This document shows positions 47,015 to 55,643 of a stretch of 64,000 nucleotides of DNA, piece by piece. Both the position numbers and the translations under genes were made by a program. Position 1 is the stretch's first letter. Each line of letters begins with the position of its first letter. Under the pieces are notes generated by a model. That model was not told the origin of the DNA. It ran no database searches and worked only from the letters and a program-made list of their open reading frames with translations. The stretch lies in contig CADBQG010000028.1 of NCBI GenBank assembly GCA_902796805.1, positions 59,536-123,535 of the forward strand, given 5' to 3'. The DNA comes from an uncultured Bacteroidota bacterium (GTDB lineage: Bacteria > Bacteroidota > Bacteroidia > Bacteroidales > WCHB1-69).

Positions 47015-47974
47015 TTAGCGGTTTTGGCTTTGCTTTTTTTTCTGCAAGGCAAGCGTGTTACGCTCCCAGAAAACCCCGTCGGAATAGCCCTGGATGGAAG
47101 GGGCGCGGTCGGCGTTCACAAGGCGCTTGGCCGCCCATAGGCAATATTCCTCGCTGACCTCCACACCTATGAAGCGCCTTCCCAACTTCCTGGCCACCAC
47201 AGGCGCCGTTCCGCTCCCCATGAACGGGTCGAACACCAAACCGCCCTCCTTGGTAGAGGCGAGGATTAACTTGGCATAAAGTTTCTCCGGCTTCTGCGTC
47301 GGATGGCCGGTGTTCTCGGGCATCGACCAGAAAGGAACGCTTATGTCGTCCCAGAAGTTCGACGGACAGGTGTCTCTGAAATTCCCCTCCCCGGTCTCTT
47401 CCCAATCCTTCGGTCTTCCGCCAACCCTATAGGGTGCAACGACACGGCGCCTGATTTTCACTGCGTCCACGTTGAAATGGTAGTTTCCCGGATCTTTAAC
47501 CCCGAACCAAACGTCTTCCATGGAATTTTTCCAGTTTGATTTTGCACCGCGCCCTTTTTCGCGCTGCCAAGTGATGCGGTTGAGAATTGCAACTTCCTCA
47601 CCCATCACGCGTTGAATGGAGGACGAGCATTTCCAGTCGCCGCACAGGTACATGCTGCCGTCGGGCTTCAATTTCCGGCACACTTTGCGGAGCCAGGTGC
47701 GCAGGTAGTCTTCATACTCATTTTCGGAACGCGCCCGGAAGGTCATGCCGTTGAAGTCTTTGGTGAGATTGTAGGGAGGGTCTGCTATGACAAGGTCGGC
47801 GACTTCATCGGGGATCATGTCCACTATCTCGAACAAATCGGCGTTAATGAGCAGGTCGTTGAACTCACTTACATCGGAGAGAGACTCACGCCTTGTTATT
47901 TTTTCGCGAAGACCGGGAACCTCGTTGTCATACACAGAGAGTGTCCTGTTGTTTTTGGCTTTTTGTATCGGCAT
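47015..47974 (-). CDS. Site-specific DNA methyltransferase, beta-class (N6-A/N4-C)
   Basis: A 319-aa enzyme with the catalytic motif DPPY (residues 65-68, ADPPYNLTKD) near the N-terminus and the SAM-binding motif FDPFMGSGTAPVVA near residue 275. Motif IV before motif I with the recognition domain between is the beta class (M.HhaII/CcrM type). Target sequence cannot be read from the protein. No restriction endonuclease gene is adjacent, so it appears solitary and may have a regulatory or cell-cycle role. ATG 47974 is used because the -7 box sits just upstream at 47996; longer open frames would include that promoter. Confidence 0.9.
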   Translation of the reverse strand: MPIQKAKNNRTLSVYDNEVPGLREKITRRESLSDVSEFNDLLINADLFEIVDMIPDEVADLVIADPPYNLTKDFNGMTFRARSENEYEDYLRTWLRKVCRKLKPDGSMYLCGDWKCSSSIQRVMGEEVAILNRITWQREKGRGAKSNWKNSMEDVWFGVKDPGNYHFNVDAVKIRRRVVAPYRVGGRPKDWEETGEGNFRDTCPSNFWDDISVPFWSMPENTGHPTQKPEKLYAKLILASTKEGGLVFDPFMGSGTAPVVARKLGRRFIGVEVSEEYCLWAAKRLVNADRAPSIQGYSDGVFWERNTLALQKKKQSQNR

Positions 47975-47995
47975 AATGCTTATTGAAATCCGGCG

Positions 47996-48003
47996 CAAAT
48001 GTA
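47996..48003 (-). promoter_or_regulatory. Promoter -7 box for the DNA methyltransferase gene
   Basis: Minus-strand TACATTTG followed by CGCC, 21 bases before the ATG. Divergent from the promoter at 48139. Confidence 0.65.
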
Positions 48004-48138
48004 CAGATTTTATCGTAAGTCCGGCCGCTGCGGTCACATCCGTCGAAACAGCGGTCAGCCATCGCATGACAATCGCGGTTTTTTTTTGCAAAAAATAAAG
48101 AAAAAATCAGGACTGTGCTTTTCATAATGATTTTTTAT

Positions 48139-48146
48139 TACTTTTG
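48139..48146 (+). promoter_or_regulatory. Promoter -7 box for the COG2403 gene
   Basis: TACTTTTG followed by CGCTGCC, 51 bases before the ATG. Confidence 0.7.
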
Positions 48147-48197
48147 CGCTGCCAAAAAATTGAACACTATTCTTTTTACAACTTAAAATTAAATTTT

Positions 48198-49571
48198 ATG
48201 AGAAAAAAAGTTAGAAATGTGATTATCATTGGTGCAGCTGGAAGAGACTTCCACAATTTCAACACCTTTTTCCGTCACAACAAGAACTACAACGTAGTGG
48301 CTTTCACAGCGGAGCAGATCCCTGGCATCGACGACCGCATGTACCCGAAGGAACTCGCCGGCGAGGATTTGTACCCGAAGGGCATCAAGATCTATCCGGA
48401 GTCAAAGTTGACCGAGCTCATCAAGGAATTCGACGTTGACGACTGCGTTTTCGCATACAGCGACAAGCCATACGCATACGTCATGGGCGTTAGCGCCATC
48501 GTGAACGCTGCCGGCGCCAATTTCTGGCTCATGGGTCCGAAGGACACTATGGTGAAATCCAAGAAGCCCGTTATCGCAGTGGGCGCAACACGCACAGGCT
48601 GCGGCAAGTCGCAGACCTCACGCAGAATCATCGAATATCTCGTGGAGATGGGATTCAGGGTTGTTGCAGTACGCCACCCCATGCCTTACGATCCGGATTT
48701 GAACAAGCAGAAGGTTCAGCGTTTTGCAGAAGTTGCCGACCTGAAGAAGCACAACTGCACCATCGAGGAGATGGAAGAGTACGAACCGCATGTTGTTACA
48801 AAGCGCAACGTGATCTACGCCGGCGTTGACTACGAGGCTATCCTCCGCGCTGCCGAGCAGGATCCGGACGGTTGCGACATCGTGCTCTGGGACGGTGGTA
48901 ACAACGACTTCCCGTTCTACCAGCCAGACCTCACCATCGGCGTTGCCGACCCGTTGCGTCCAGGCGCAGAGGTAAGCTACTATCCTGGTGAAGTTGTGGC
49001 TCGCATGGCAGACGTTATCGTCATCAACAAGATCGACTCGGCTTCTCTTGAAAACATCAACAAAGTCAGAGAGAACCTCCGCAAGATCAATCCTAACGCA
49101 ATGTTGATTGACGCCGCTTCAACTCTCACAGTTGACAAGCCGGAGCTCATCAAGGGAAAGAAGGTTCTAGTTGTTGAAGACGGCCCTACATTGACACACG
49201 GCGAAATGAAGATCGGTGCCGGTACTGTTGCAGCAATGAAACACGGCGCAGCCGAGCTTATCGACCCAAGGCCTTACACTGTAGGCAAGCTTTCTGAAAC
49301 ATTCGAGATCTATCCTAACATCGGCACACTGCTTCCTGCAATGGGCTACGGCGAAGAGCAGATGAAGGATCTCGAGAAGACCATCGCGAAGACCCCTTGC
49401 GACGCGGTTGTAATCGGCACTCCTATCGACCTCCCGCGCTTCATAAAGATCAAACAACCCGTTGTGAAGGTTGGTTACGAGCTCCAGGAGATTGGAACAC
49501 CTACTTTGAAGGAAGTTTTGGACGATTTCGTTGCAAAGCACAACCTCAAACCGAAAAGACGCAAAAAATAA
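48198..49571 (+). CDS. Cyclic 2,3-diphosphoglycerate synthetase-like P-loop protein (COG2403)
   Basis: The 457-aa protein starts MRKKVRNVIIIGAAGRDFHNFN, contains a P-loop AVGATRTGCGKSQTSR near residue 130, a metal-binding LWDGGNNDFPFYQPDL segment, NKIDSAS, and VVIGTPIDLPRFIKIKQPVVKV near the C-terminus. It resembles the COG2403 family, whose archaeal relatives make cyclic 2,3-diphosphoglycerate. Bacterial members often lie next to arginine-deiminase-pathway genes, and here ornithine carbamoyltransferase follows. That link makes a role in amino-acid catabolism likely, but the reaction is unknown. It has its own promoter and a strong terminator, so it is not strictly cotranscribed with OTC. Confidence 0.82.
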   Translation: MRKKVRNVIIIGAAGRDFHNFNTFFRHNKNYNVVAFTAEQIPGIDDRMYPKELAGEDLYPKGIKIYPESKLTELIKEFDVDDCVFAYSDKPYAYVMGVSAIVNAAGANFWLMGPKDTMVKSKKPVIAVGATRTGCGKSQTSRRIIEYLVEMGFRVVAVRHPMPYDPDLNKQKVQRFAEVADLKKHNCTIEEMEEYEPHVVTKRNVIYAGVDYEAILRAAEQDPDGCDIVLWDGGNNDFPFYQPDLTIGVADPLRPGAEVSYYPGEVVARMADVIVINKIDSASLENINKVRENLRKINPNAMLIDAASTLTVDKPELIKGKKVLVVEDGPTLTHGEMKIGAGTVAAMKHGAAELIDPRPYTVGKLSETFEIYPNIGTLLPAMGYGEEQMKDLEKTIAKTPCDAVVIGTPIDLPRFIKIKQPVVKVGYELQEIGTPTLKEVLDDFVAKHNLKPKRRKK

Positions 49572-49592
49572 TTTGTCTTGCGTAACATATTG

Positions 49593-49631
49593 AAAAGTAA
49601 AGGCGGCCGGAACGGTCGCCTTTACTTTTTT
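49593..49631 (+). terminator. Intrinsic terminator after the COG2403 gene
   Basis: Stem AAAAGTAAAGGCG with exact complement CGCCTTTACTTTT (17 pairs including an inner GCCG/CGGT), loop GAA, followed by T residues. Confidence 0.92.
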
Positions 49632-49703
49632 ACGTCTAATGTCGTGGTATGTGATTCACAAAGCGAAAGGCTTTAAATCCTGATTTCTAATTCACAAAGA
49701 GGC

Positions 49704-49723
49704 CGGCGCAATGAATCGCGCCG
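49704..49723. repeat. Palindromic repeat, copy 2
   Basis: CGGCGCAATGAATCGCGCCG matches the palindrome at 46971 in 18 of 20 bases. The terminal arms CGGCGC/GCGCCG pair. Confidence 0.6.
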
Positions 49724-49762
49724 CCATGATGAATCCGCCGCTAAACCATAACATTAATTTTG

Positions 49763-49770
49763 TATATTTG
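49763..49770 (+). promoter_or_regulatory. Promoter -7 box for ornithine carbamoyltransferase gene
   Basis: TATATTTG followed by CCGCC, 52 bases before the ATG. Confidence 0.7.
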
Positions 49771-49822
49771 CCGCCGCATTTTGCAGTTAAAACCAAAATC
49801 ACTCATTAAACACATTAGTTTT

Positions 49823-50824
49823 ATGGCATTCAATTTAAGAAACAGAAGCTTTTTGAAACTGCTGGACTTCACGCCGGCGGAAATCCAGTTCATGCTCGAC
49901 CTTGCCCGCGACCTCAAGCGCGCAAAGTATGCAGGCACCGAGCAGCCGAGGCTCAAGGGCAAGAACATAGCCCTCATCTTCGAGAAGACATCAACGCGCA
50001 CACGCTGCGCCTTCGAGGTGGCCGCCCACGACCAGGGAGCGCATGTTACATACCTCGGCCCGTCGGGCTCGCAGATTGGCGTCAAGGAATCGATGAAGGA
50101 CACCGCGCGTGTACTGGGACGCATGTACGACGGAATCGAATACCGCGGATTCAAGCAGGCAACTGTTGAGGAACTCGCTGAATATGCCGGCGTACCGGTA
50201 TGGAACGGCCTCACCAACGAGTTCCACCCGACACAGATCCTCGCCGACTTCCTCACGATGAGCGAGCATGTTGACAAGCCTCTCAACCAGGTTACATACG
50301 CATATCTCGGCGACGCCCGCTTCAACATGGGCAACTCGCTGATGGTTGGCGGCGCCAAGATGGGCATGGACGTGAGAATCGTTGCCCCCAAGGCCCTCCA
50401 GCCCGACAAGGCCCTTATCAAAAAATGCCAGGAGATAGCCAAGGAGACCGGCGCGAAGGTTACCGTAACCGACGACGTCAAGAAAGGCGTCAAGGGCTGC
50501 GACTTCCTTTACACCGACGTGTGGGTTTCGATGGGAGAACCCGTTGAGGTTTGGAAAGAGCGTATCAAACTCCTCAAGCCCTACCAAGTGAACAAGGAGA
50601 CCATGGCGCTCACCGGCAACCCGAAATGCAAGTTCATGCACTGCCTCCCTGCATACCACAACCTCGAGACAGAGGTAGGCCGCGACGTCAACAAGCAGTT
50701 CGGCCTTGACGGCATAGAGGTTACAGAAGATGTATTCGAGTCGGAGAACTCGATAGTCTTCGACGAGGCCGAGAACCGTATGCACACTATCAAAGCCGTG
50801 ATGGTGGCCACGTTAGGAGACTAA
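49823..50824 (+). CDS. Ornithine carbamoyltransferase
   Basis: Joins carbamoyl phosphate and ornithine to citrulline, or the reverse in arginine fermentation. The 333-aa enzyme has the carbamoyl-phosphate motif [15 protein letters not shown], the trimer residue region [30 protein letters not shown], and the active-site loop [10 protein letters not shown]. Length and the N-terminal [21 protein letters not shown] fit catabolic ArcB and anabolic ArgF/ArgI alike, so direction is not settled. ATG 49823 gives the normal start. It follows the COG2403 gene but has its own promoter. Arginine deiminase and carbamate kinase genes are not in the window. Confidence 0.94.
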   Translation: MAFNLRNRSFLKLLDFTPAEIQFMLDLARDLKRAKYAGTEQPRLKGKNIALIFEKTSTRTRCAFEVAAHDQGAHVTYLGPSGSQIGVKESMKDTARVLGRMYDGIEYRGFKQATVEELAEYAGVPVWNGLTNEFHPTQILADFLTMSEHVDKPLNQVTYAYLGDARFNMGNSLMVGGAKMGMDVRIVAPKALQPDKALIKKCQEIAKETGAKVTVTDDVKKGVKGCDFLYTDVWVSMGEPVEVWKERIKLLKPYQVNKETMALTGNPKCKFMHCLPAYHNLETEVGRDVNKQFGLDGIEVTEDVFESENSIVFDEAENRMHTIKAVMVATLGD

Positions 50825-50847
50825 CATAATTTTGACACAGTATTTCA

Positions 50848-50885
50848 AAAGTCCGCGGGCAACTTCCTGCCGCGGACTTTTTTTG
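50848..50885 (+). terminator. Intrinsic terminator after ornithine carbamoyltransferase gene
   Basis: Stem AAAGTCCGCGG/CCGCGGACTTT with loop GCAACTTCCTG, followed by T residues. The stem is long enough to act on both strands. Confidence 0.9.
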
Positions 50886-50899
50886 TTTTATGGACACGT

Positions 50900-50923
50900 C
50901 CCCCCCCCCCAAAAAAAAAAAAA
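50900..50923. repeat. C11-A13 homopolymer tract
   Basis: An uninterrupted run of about 11 C followed by about 13 A lies between the convergent OTC and lipoprotein genes. No gene or promoter overlaps it. Confidence 0.7.
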
Positions 50924-51036
50924 CGCTTTTGCATGAATTTGAAAAGTATATCCGATGTTTTTAAATTGCACTATAGAAAACACCCGTCATTTTCGCACAA
51001 ACTCATACAAATACAGATGATACCGTTGTAAATGAT

Positions 51037-51510
51037 TCACTCAATCTTTTTATAGCACAAGCACTTGGCGCGTGATTCGTGGATTCCGTAAATGGAATGG
51101 CGACCTAAATGTATGTTAAGCAACGTGTCGGATATAAAAGAATACATAAATGTGGTCATGTTTATAGGCGCAAAGAAATCCCCGCCATAGTATTCCAACA
51201 GAGGGGCGATGTTGGGCTCATCGTATGATTTTATGTAAGTGATCACGCACCTGTTGTTGTATTCATAAAGGTTCTTCTTATATTGTTCACTGGCCGTGGA
51301 TATCACAAGGCTGTCCTCTGTGAATCTCAGAGTGTCGTTGAATGTAACAGTCGAAGGATCTGGGTAGCAGACCCCGTCGGTGTAGGGAGCTTCTCCGCAA
51401 CGCACCCACGTGCCTATGAACCTGTTCTCCACCTCCCTCACCGGTTTCCTGTTCTCGAGATATATGACCTCGCGCTCGCATGCTATCAGAAACAGCACAC
51501 TTGCCACCAA
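51037..51510 (-). CDS. Small lipoprotein, reading frame broken at an A9 tract
   Basis: The 157-aa open frame, beginning at a TTG, has a truncated lipoprotein signal (VASVLFLIAC) then EREVIYLENRKPVREVENRFIGTWVR and a small beta-rich domain. The natural ATG lies upstream at 51541, but nine A residues (minus strand, positions 51538-51530) put it out of frame, and the frame stops after MKKKVY. With eight A residues the product would begin MKKKSIKTVLLVASVLFLIAC, a perfect lipoprotein signal. So this is slippage-controlled, or the sequence contains a homopolymer error. Promoter at 51571-51578. Function unknown. Confidence 0.7.
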   Translation of the reverse strand: MVASVLFLIACEREVIYLENRKPVREVENRFIGTWVRCGEAPYTDGVCYPDPSTVTFNDTLRFTEDSLVISTASEQYKKNLYEYNNRCVITYIKSYDEPNIAPLLEYYGGDFFAPINMTTFMYSFISDTLLNIHLGRHSIYGIHESRAKCLCYKKIE

Positions 51511-51570
51511 TAATACTGTCTTAATAGACTTTTTTTTTCATAATTGTAACGATTTTATAGTTTAAGAATG

Positions 51571-51602
51571 CAAATATAAAAAATCTGATATGTCAATAAC
51601 AA
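51571..51602 (-). promoter_or_regulatory. Promoter for the small lipoprotein gene (-7 and -33)
   Basis: Minus-strand TATATTTG (51571-51578) with TTG at 51600-51602, 21 bases between them, near the Bacteroidota spacing. It is followed by CATTC. Confidence 0.65.
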
Positions 51603-51747
51603 AATCAGCACAAAACACATAACATACACCATCATCATATTCCATATAAAATACTGTTTTTTAACCAATTACACATACAACAAAAATTGTTTTAATCTAA
51701 CTATTGACAAATATAATGTACAACGGCAAGTAAAATTATGAACACAG
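51603..51747. other. A/T-rich intergenic region
   Basis: Low-GC spacer between the two divergent promoters. No gene, tRNA or named structured RNA was seen. Confidence 0.5.
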
Positions 51748-51778
51748 TTGCCAATTAGAGAAAAAAATGCTACTTTTG
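51748..51778 (+). promoter_or_regulatory. Promoter for the PpiD-like gene (-33 and -7)
   Basis: TTG at 51748-51750, 20-base spacer, then TACTTTTG at 51771-51778. It is the best complete Bacteroidota promoter in the window, with CGCGTTTTTTTT following. Confidence 0.8.
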
Positions 51779-51837
51779 CGCGTTTTTTTTGAACACTGTA
51801 ATTTTGAACAAAAAGTAACTAAAAAATCAAATAATCT

Positions 51838-54000
51838 ATGGCAGCAATAGGCTCAATACGCAAGCACGGCGTGCTTTTATTGGTGATAATCGGTCTGGCT
51901 CTCCTGACCTTCATACTCGGCGACCTTTCCAATGTCACCAGGACTTTCTCCAGCAAGAACACAATGGCCAAGATAGGCAACAGGAAACTGGACCAGGTCT
52001 ACAGCAAACAATATGAGGAGAACACCGCCCTCATGAAGCTCCTGCAGAACAAGAGTTCGTTTGAAGACAACGAGACTTACCAGATCCACGAGATGACCTG
52101 GCAGCAGCTGCTCCAGGACCAGACCATCGACGAGCAACTCAGCAAGCTGGGCATGGCTTACGACAACCAAATGGTTGAGGACTTCAAGGAGAACATGAGC
52201 GCCTCGCTCAGCACAAACCAACCCAACCAATTCATCGCGCAGTTCGCCAACGCGCTCGCGCAGCTCTACGGCCCCGAAAATGCTATGGGCATAATCTCCA
52301 ACATCGAGTCGTACGCAAACCAGGACGGCGCGAGGGACATATACAACGCCTACCAGGCATTGGTTCGCTTCGCCGTCAGCGCCGAGAAGTCGCAGAAATA
52401 CTTTGCCCTGGCTCAGAACTCCGTGAACTTCTCTGACAACTTGGCAAAGAAACTCGGCAAGGACAACACCATGGTGCTGGCATCGCTCATGACAGTCAAT
52501 CCCGAACTCTCCGCATTCCAGAACATCAAGGCCGACGTATCGGAAAGCCAAATGAAGGATTTCTACAAGGCACACAAGTCTGAGATGTTCGACATCAACG
52601 AGAACCTTCGCGACCTCAACGTTGCGATATTCCCGATTAACCCGACTGCAGCCGACCTCAAGGAGATAGAGGATAGCGTGAACGCCGAATTCGGGCGTTT
52701 CCAGCAGATGTCGCTCCTCGAATTTGCAACCGCAAAGGGTGTTGGTTTTGTTGACAGCACCTACTACAAGGAGTCGGACATCAACATCGCGGAGCTCGAC
52801 AGCATGATTTTCAAGACACCTGTAGGAAGCTTCATAGCACCTTTCGCATACGAGAACGTGAAGTGGTACTACGGCAAGGTGTTCGGCGGAGCTTTCCGTC
52901 CCGACTCAGTGCTTGTGGCCACCATTGAACTGCCATTCAAGACCGCTCAGTACAAGGAGGCTCCTTACTCAAAGAAGGAAGCGCGTCTGTTAGCCGACAG
53001 CCTTCGCCAGGTCATCACCTCTGGACAAAGCACAATATTCGCGCTCCAGCCGAGTTATCTTTACGGCCGCGACCGTGGCGACACCACATTCTGGATTCCT
53101 GAGCGCGGCACGATGCCAGAGCTCTACAACAGCCTTCTCAACACTCCCAACGGCGGCGTTTACGTGTACAAGGCACCCAACGGCTACATAGTTTTCCAGG
53201 CACTTACACGCACCACGCCTATAGAGAAACGCCAGTTTGTGCTTTACGACCGTGACATCACCGCTTCTGACGCCACTGTGAAGAGTCTCCGCGCGCAGGC
53301 CACTCAGTTTGCCGCATCAGTTACAAACAACGAGGAACTTGTGTCGAAAGCGCAGAAAGAGGGCATACAGGTTGTCAATGGCGAGCGCGTGCCTTCCATG
53401 GCTGCCAACATCGGACAACTTCCGTCATGCCGCGACATCGTGAGCTGGTCCTTCAGCGACGACGTGAAGAAAGACGACGTTTCCGACGTCTTCAACGTGA
53501 ACAGGATGTTCTTCGCTGTAGCCTCTGTTGCCAAGGTCAGGGAACAGGGCGTGCAGAAATACAAGGACGTGAAGGATGAAATCAAGACCATCCTCGAGCG
53601 ACAGGCAAAGGTTGAAAAGGTTGCAGAGCAGCTTAACAACGACCTCAAGTCGGGCAACCTGCAGAGTGTTGCGTCGAAATACGGTGTGTCTGTCTCCGAC
53701 AGTGTTGTGCTCAGCTTCGCCGGCGACTACTACATGAACCGCGGCGTTGAGGGCAAGGCCATCGGCGAGATCTTCAACCTGCCGGCCAACAAGCCCGCCG
53801 CAGTTGCAGGCAACAACTTCGCCTACGTGGTGAACGTCATCGAGAACCGTCCGGCTCAGGGCAACGACAACATAATGCTCCAGAAGAGCTATCTGCAGAA
53901 CGCACTCATCGGGCGCGAGCGCAACGAGGGCACACTGATGAACTACCTCACATCGAAGATGAAGGTGCTCGACAACAGAGGCAGGTTCTACCAGAAATAA
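51838..54000 (+). CDS. PpiD/SurA-like periplasmic folding factor
   Basis: A 720-aa protein with one N-terminal membrane segment (residues about 10-30, GVLLLVIIGLALLTFILGDL) and a large periplasmic part. The N-terminal chaperone region (SurA_N-like, about 35-220) matches PpiD layout: MAKIGNRKLDQVYSKQYEENTALM and DQTIDEQLSKLGMAYDNQ. A parvulin-like region (about 345-465) is recognisable by shape but degenerate, so isomerase activity is uncertain. The C-terminus has a second helical segment. Topology and length match Bacteroidota PpiD-type proteins. It should help fold outer-membrane or secreted proteins. Own promoter and terminator. Confidence 0.87.
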   Translation: MAAIGSIRKHGVLLLVIIGLALLTFILGDLSNVTRTFSSKNTMAKIGNRKLDQVYSKQYEENTALMKLLQNKSSFEDNETYQIHEMTWQQLLQDQTIDEQLSKLGMAYDNQMVEDFKENMSASLSTNQPNQFIAQFANALAQLYGPENAMGIISNIESYANQDGARDIYNAYQALVRFAVSAEKSQKYFALAQNSVNFSDNLAKKLGKDNTMVLASLMTVNPELSAFQNIKADVSESQMKDFYKAHKSEMFDINENLRDLNVAIFPINPTAADLKEIEDSVNAEFGRFQQMSLLEFATAKGVGFVDSTYYKESDINIAELDSMIFKTPVGSFIAPFAYENVKWYYGKVFGGAFRPDSVLVATIELPFKTAQYKEAPYSKKEARLLADSLRQVITSGQSTIFALQPSYLYGRDRGDTTFWIPERGTMPELYNSLLNTPNGGVYVYKAPNGYIVFQALTRTTPIEKRQFVLYDRDITASDATVKSLRAQATQFAASVTNNEELVSKAQKEGIQVVNGERVPSMAANIGQLPSCRDIVSWSFSDDVKKDDVSDVFNVNRMFFAVASVAKVREQGVQKYKDVKDEIKTILERQAKVEKVAEQLNNDLKSGNLQSVASKYGVSVSDSVVLSFAGDYYMNRGVEGKAIGEIFNLPANKPAAVAGNNFAYVVNVIENRPAQGNDNIMLQKSYLQNALIGRERNEGTLMNYLTSKMKVLDNRGRFYQK

Positions 54001-54023
54001 CATTTCACAGAAAAGATTATAGT

Positions 54024-54056
54024 AGAGACAGGGCCTGTGTCCTGTCTCTTTTTTTT
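54024..54056 (+). terminator. Intrinsic terminator after the PpiD-like gene
   Basis: Stem AGAGACAGG/CCTGTCTCT with loop GCCTGTGT, followed by seven T residues. Confidence 0.92.
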
Positions 54057-54083
54057 GGGAAGATTGCCTATCCAAAAAAAAAC

Positions 54084-54091
54084 TATCTTTG
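54084..54091 (+). promoter_or_regulatory. Promoter -7 box for cysS
   Basis: TATCTTTG followed by CAG, 33 bases before the ATG. Confidence 0.7.
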
Positions 54092-54124
54092 CAGATTATA
54101 TTTTGAATTAAAACAGGCAACATT

Positions 54125-55618
54125 ATGATACAACCTACCGACAACAAAGGCAAAGTGCTTATATTCAACACTATGTCGAAGAGAAAGGAATTGCTGCAAC
54201 CAATAGTGCCCGACCACATTGGGCTTTACGTGTGCGGCCCGACCGTTTATGGAGAACCACACCTCGGGCACGCGCGTCCGGCAGTAACTTTCGACGTGGT
54301 GTTCCGCTACCTGACACACATTGGCTACAAAGTGCGCTACGTGCGCAACATCACAGATGTGGGACACCTTGAGCACGATGCCGACGAGGGAGAAGACAAG
54401 ATTGCAAAGAAGGCGCGCCTCGAGCAACTTGAACCCATGGAGGTGGCCCAGTACTACATGGACAGCTACCATAAGGCCATGGACGCCCTGAATGTGAAAG
54501 GGCCGTCGATTGAGCCGCGCGCCTCCGGGCATATAATCGAGCAAATAGAGATGGTGCAGCGCATTCTCGACAAAGGCTACGCCTATGTTTCGGAAGGTTC
54601 AGTGTACTTCGATGTGGAAAAGTTCGACAAGGATTTCGGATACGGCAAACTTTCCGGCCGTGTGCTTTCGGAACTCATCTCCAACACCCGCGAGCTCGAC
54701 GGACAGAGCGAAAAGCGCAATCCGGCCGACTTCGCACTCTGGAAAAAGGCTTCACCCGAGCACATCATGCGCTGGAACTCGCCATGGGGCGAGGGATTCC
54801 CCGGGTGGCACATCGAGTGCACCGCCATGAGCACCAAATACTTAGGCGAACAATTCGACATTCACGGCGGAGGCATGGATCTGCTGTTCCCGCACCACGA
54901 GTCGGAGGTTTGCCAGAGCACCGTGGCCAACGGCAAGAGTTCGGTGCGCTATTGGATGCACAACAACATGATAACTATAGAGGGCCAGAAGATGGGAAAG
55001 TCGCTCGGCAACTTCATAACTCTCAACGAGTTCTTCACTGGCAGCCACACAAAACTAGAGAAGGCCTACTCACCGATGGTGATACGCTACTTCGTGCTTC
55101 AGGCCTCTTACCGCGGCACCGTGGATTTCAGCAATGAAGCCCTTCAGTCTGCTGAAAAAGGACTTGAAAAACTATATGACGCCGAGCGCCACTTAGACAA
55201 CCTCAAGGAAAGTTCCACCTCTTCTGAAAATGTGGAAGCCTTCCGCGAACGCTGCTACGAGGCCATGAACGACGACTTCAACACGCCGAAAGTAATAGCC
55301 GAGCTCTTCGATGCCGTGCGCATTATAAACTCCGTGAAAGATGGTCACGCCACGCTGACAGCCCAAGACATAGACCTGCTCAAGACAACCTTTCGCACCT
55401 TCTTCTTCGACATATTGGGCATAAAGAGTGAGTTCGCGCAGGGCAACACCCGCGAGCACGACGCGCTCGGCAAGGCAATGGATCTGATTCTCGACATCCG
55501 GAAGACAGCCAAGATGGAGAAAAACTGGGGTATGTCGGACAAGATACGCGACGAACTCAACGCCGCCGGCATAGTGGTGAAGGACACCAAGGACGGTGCC
55601 GAATGGAGTCTCGCATAG
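54125..55618 (+). CDS. cysS: Cysteinyl-tRNA synthetase
   Basis: Charges tRNA-Cys. The 497-aa class I synthetase has the zinc ligand and HIGH motif in [19 protein letters not shown] (C37, HLGH 46-49), [33 protein letters not shown] carrying further zinc ligands, and KMGKSLGN (the KMSKS equivalent) near residue 290. The C-terminal anticodon-binding DALR-type region is present. Length and motifs are normal. The C10 protease gene follows 25 bases after the stop. Confidence 0.96.
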   Translation: MIQPTDNKGKVLIFNTMSKRKELLQPIVPDHIGLYVCGPTVYGEPHLGHARPAVTFDVVFRYLTHIGYKVRYVRNITDVGHLEHDADEGEDKIAKKARLEQLEPMEVAQYYMDSYHKAMDALNVKGPSIEPRASGHIIEQIEMVQRILDKGYAYVSEGSVYFDVEKFDKDFGYGKLSGRVLSELISNTRELDGQSEKRNPADFALWKKASPEHIMRWNSPWGEGFPGWHIECTAMSTKYLGEQFDIHGGGMDLLFPHHESEVCQSTVANGKSSVRYWMHNNMITIEGQKMGKSLGNFITLNEFFTGSHTKLEKAYSPMVIRYFVLQASYRGTVDFSNEALQSAEKGLEKLYDAERHLDNLKESSTSSENVEAFRERCYEAMNDDFNTPKVIAELFDAVRIINSVKDGHATLTAQDIDLLKTTFRTFFFDILGIKSEFAQGNTREHDALGKAMDLILDIRKTAKMEKNWGMSDKIRDELNAAGIVVKDTKDGAEWSLA

Positions 55619-55643
55619 CATTTCACACAGCAATCGCAAGACA

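Noticed and set aside
55596-55643. Longer N-terminus for the C10 protease starting inside cysS
   Set aside because: The additional residues precede a complete signal peptide at 55644 and would overlap the cysS end by 23 bases.
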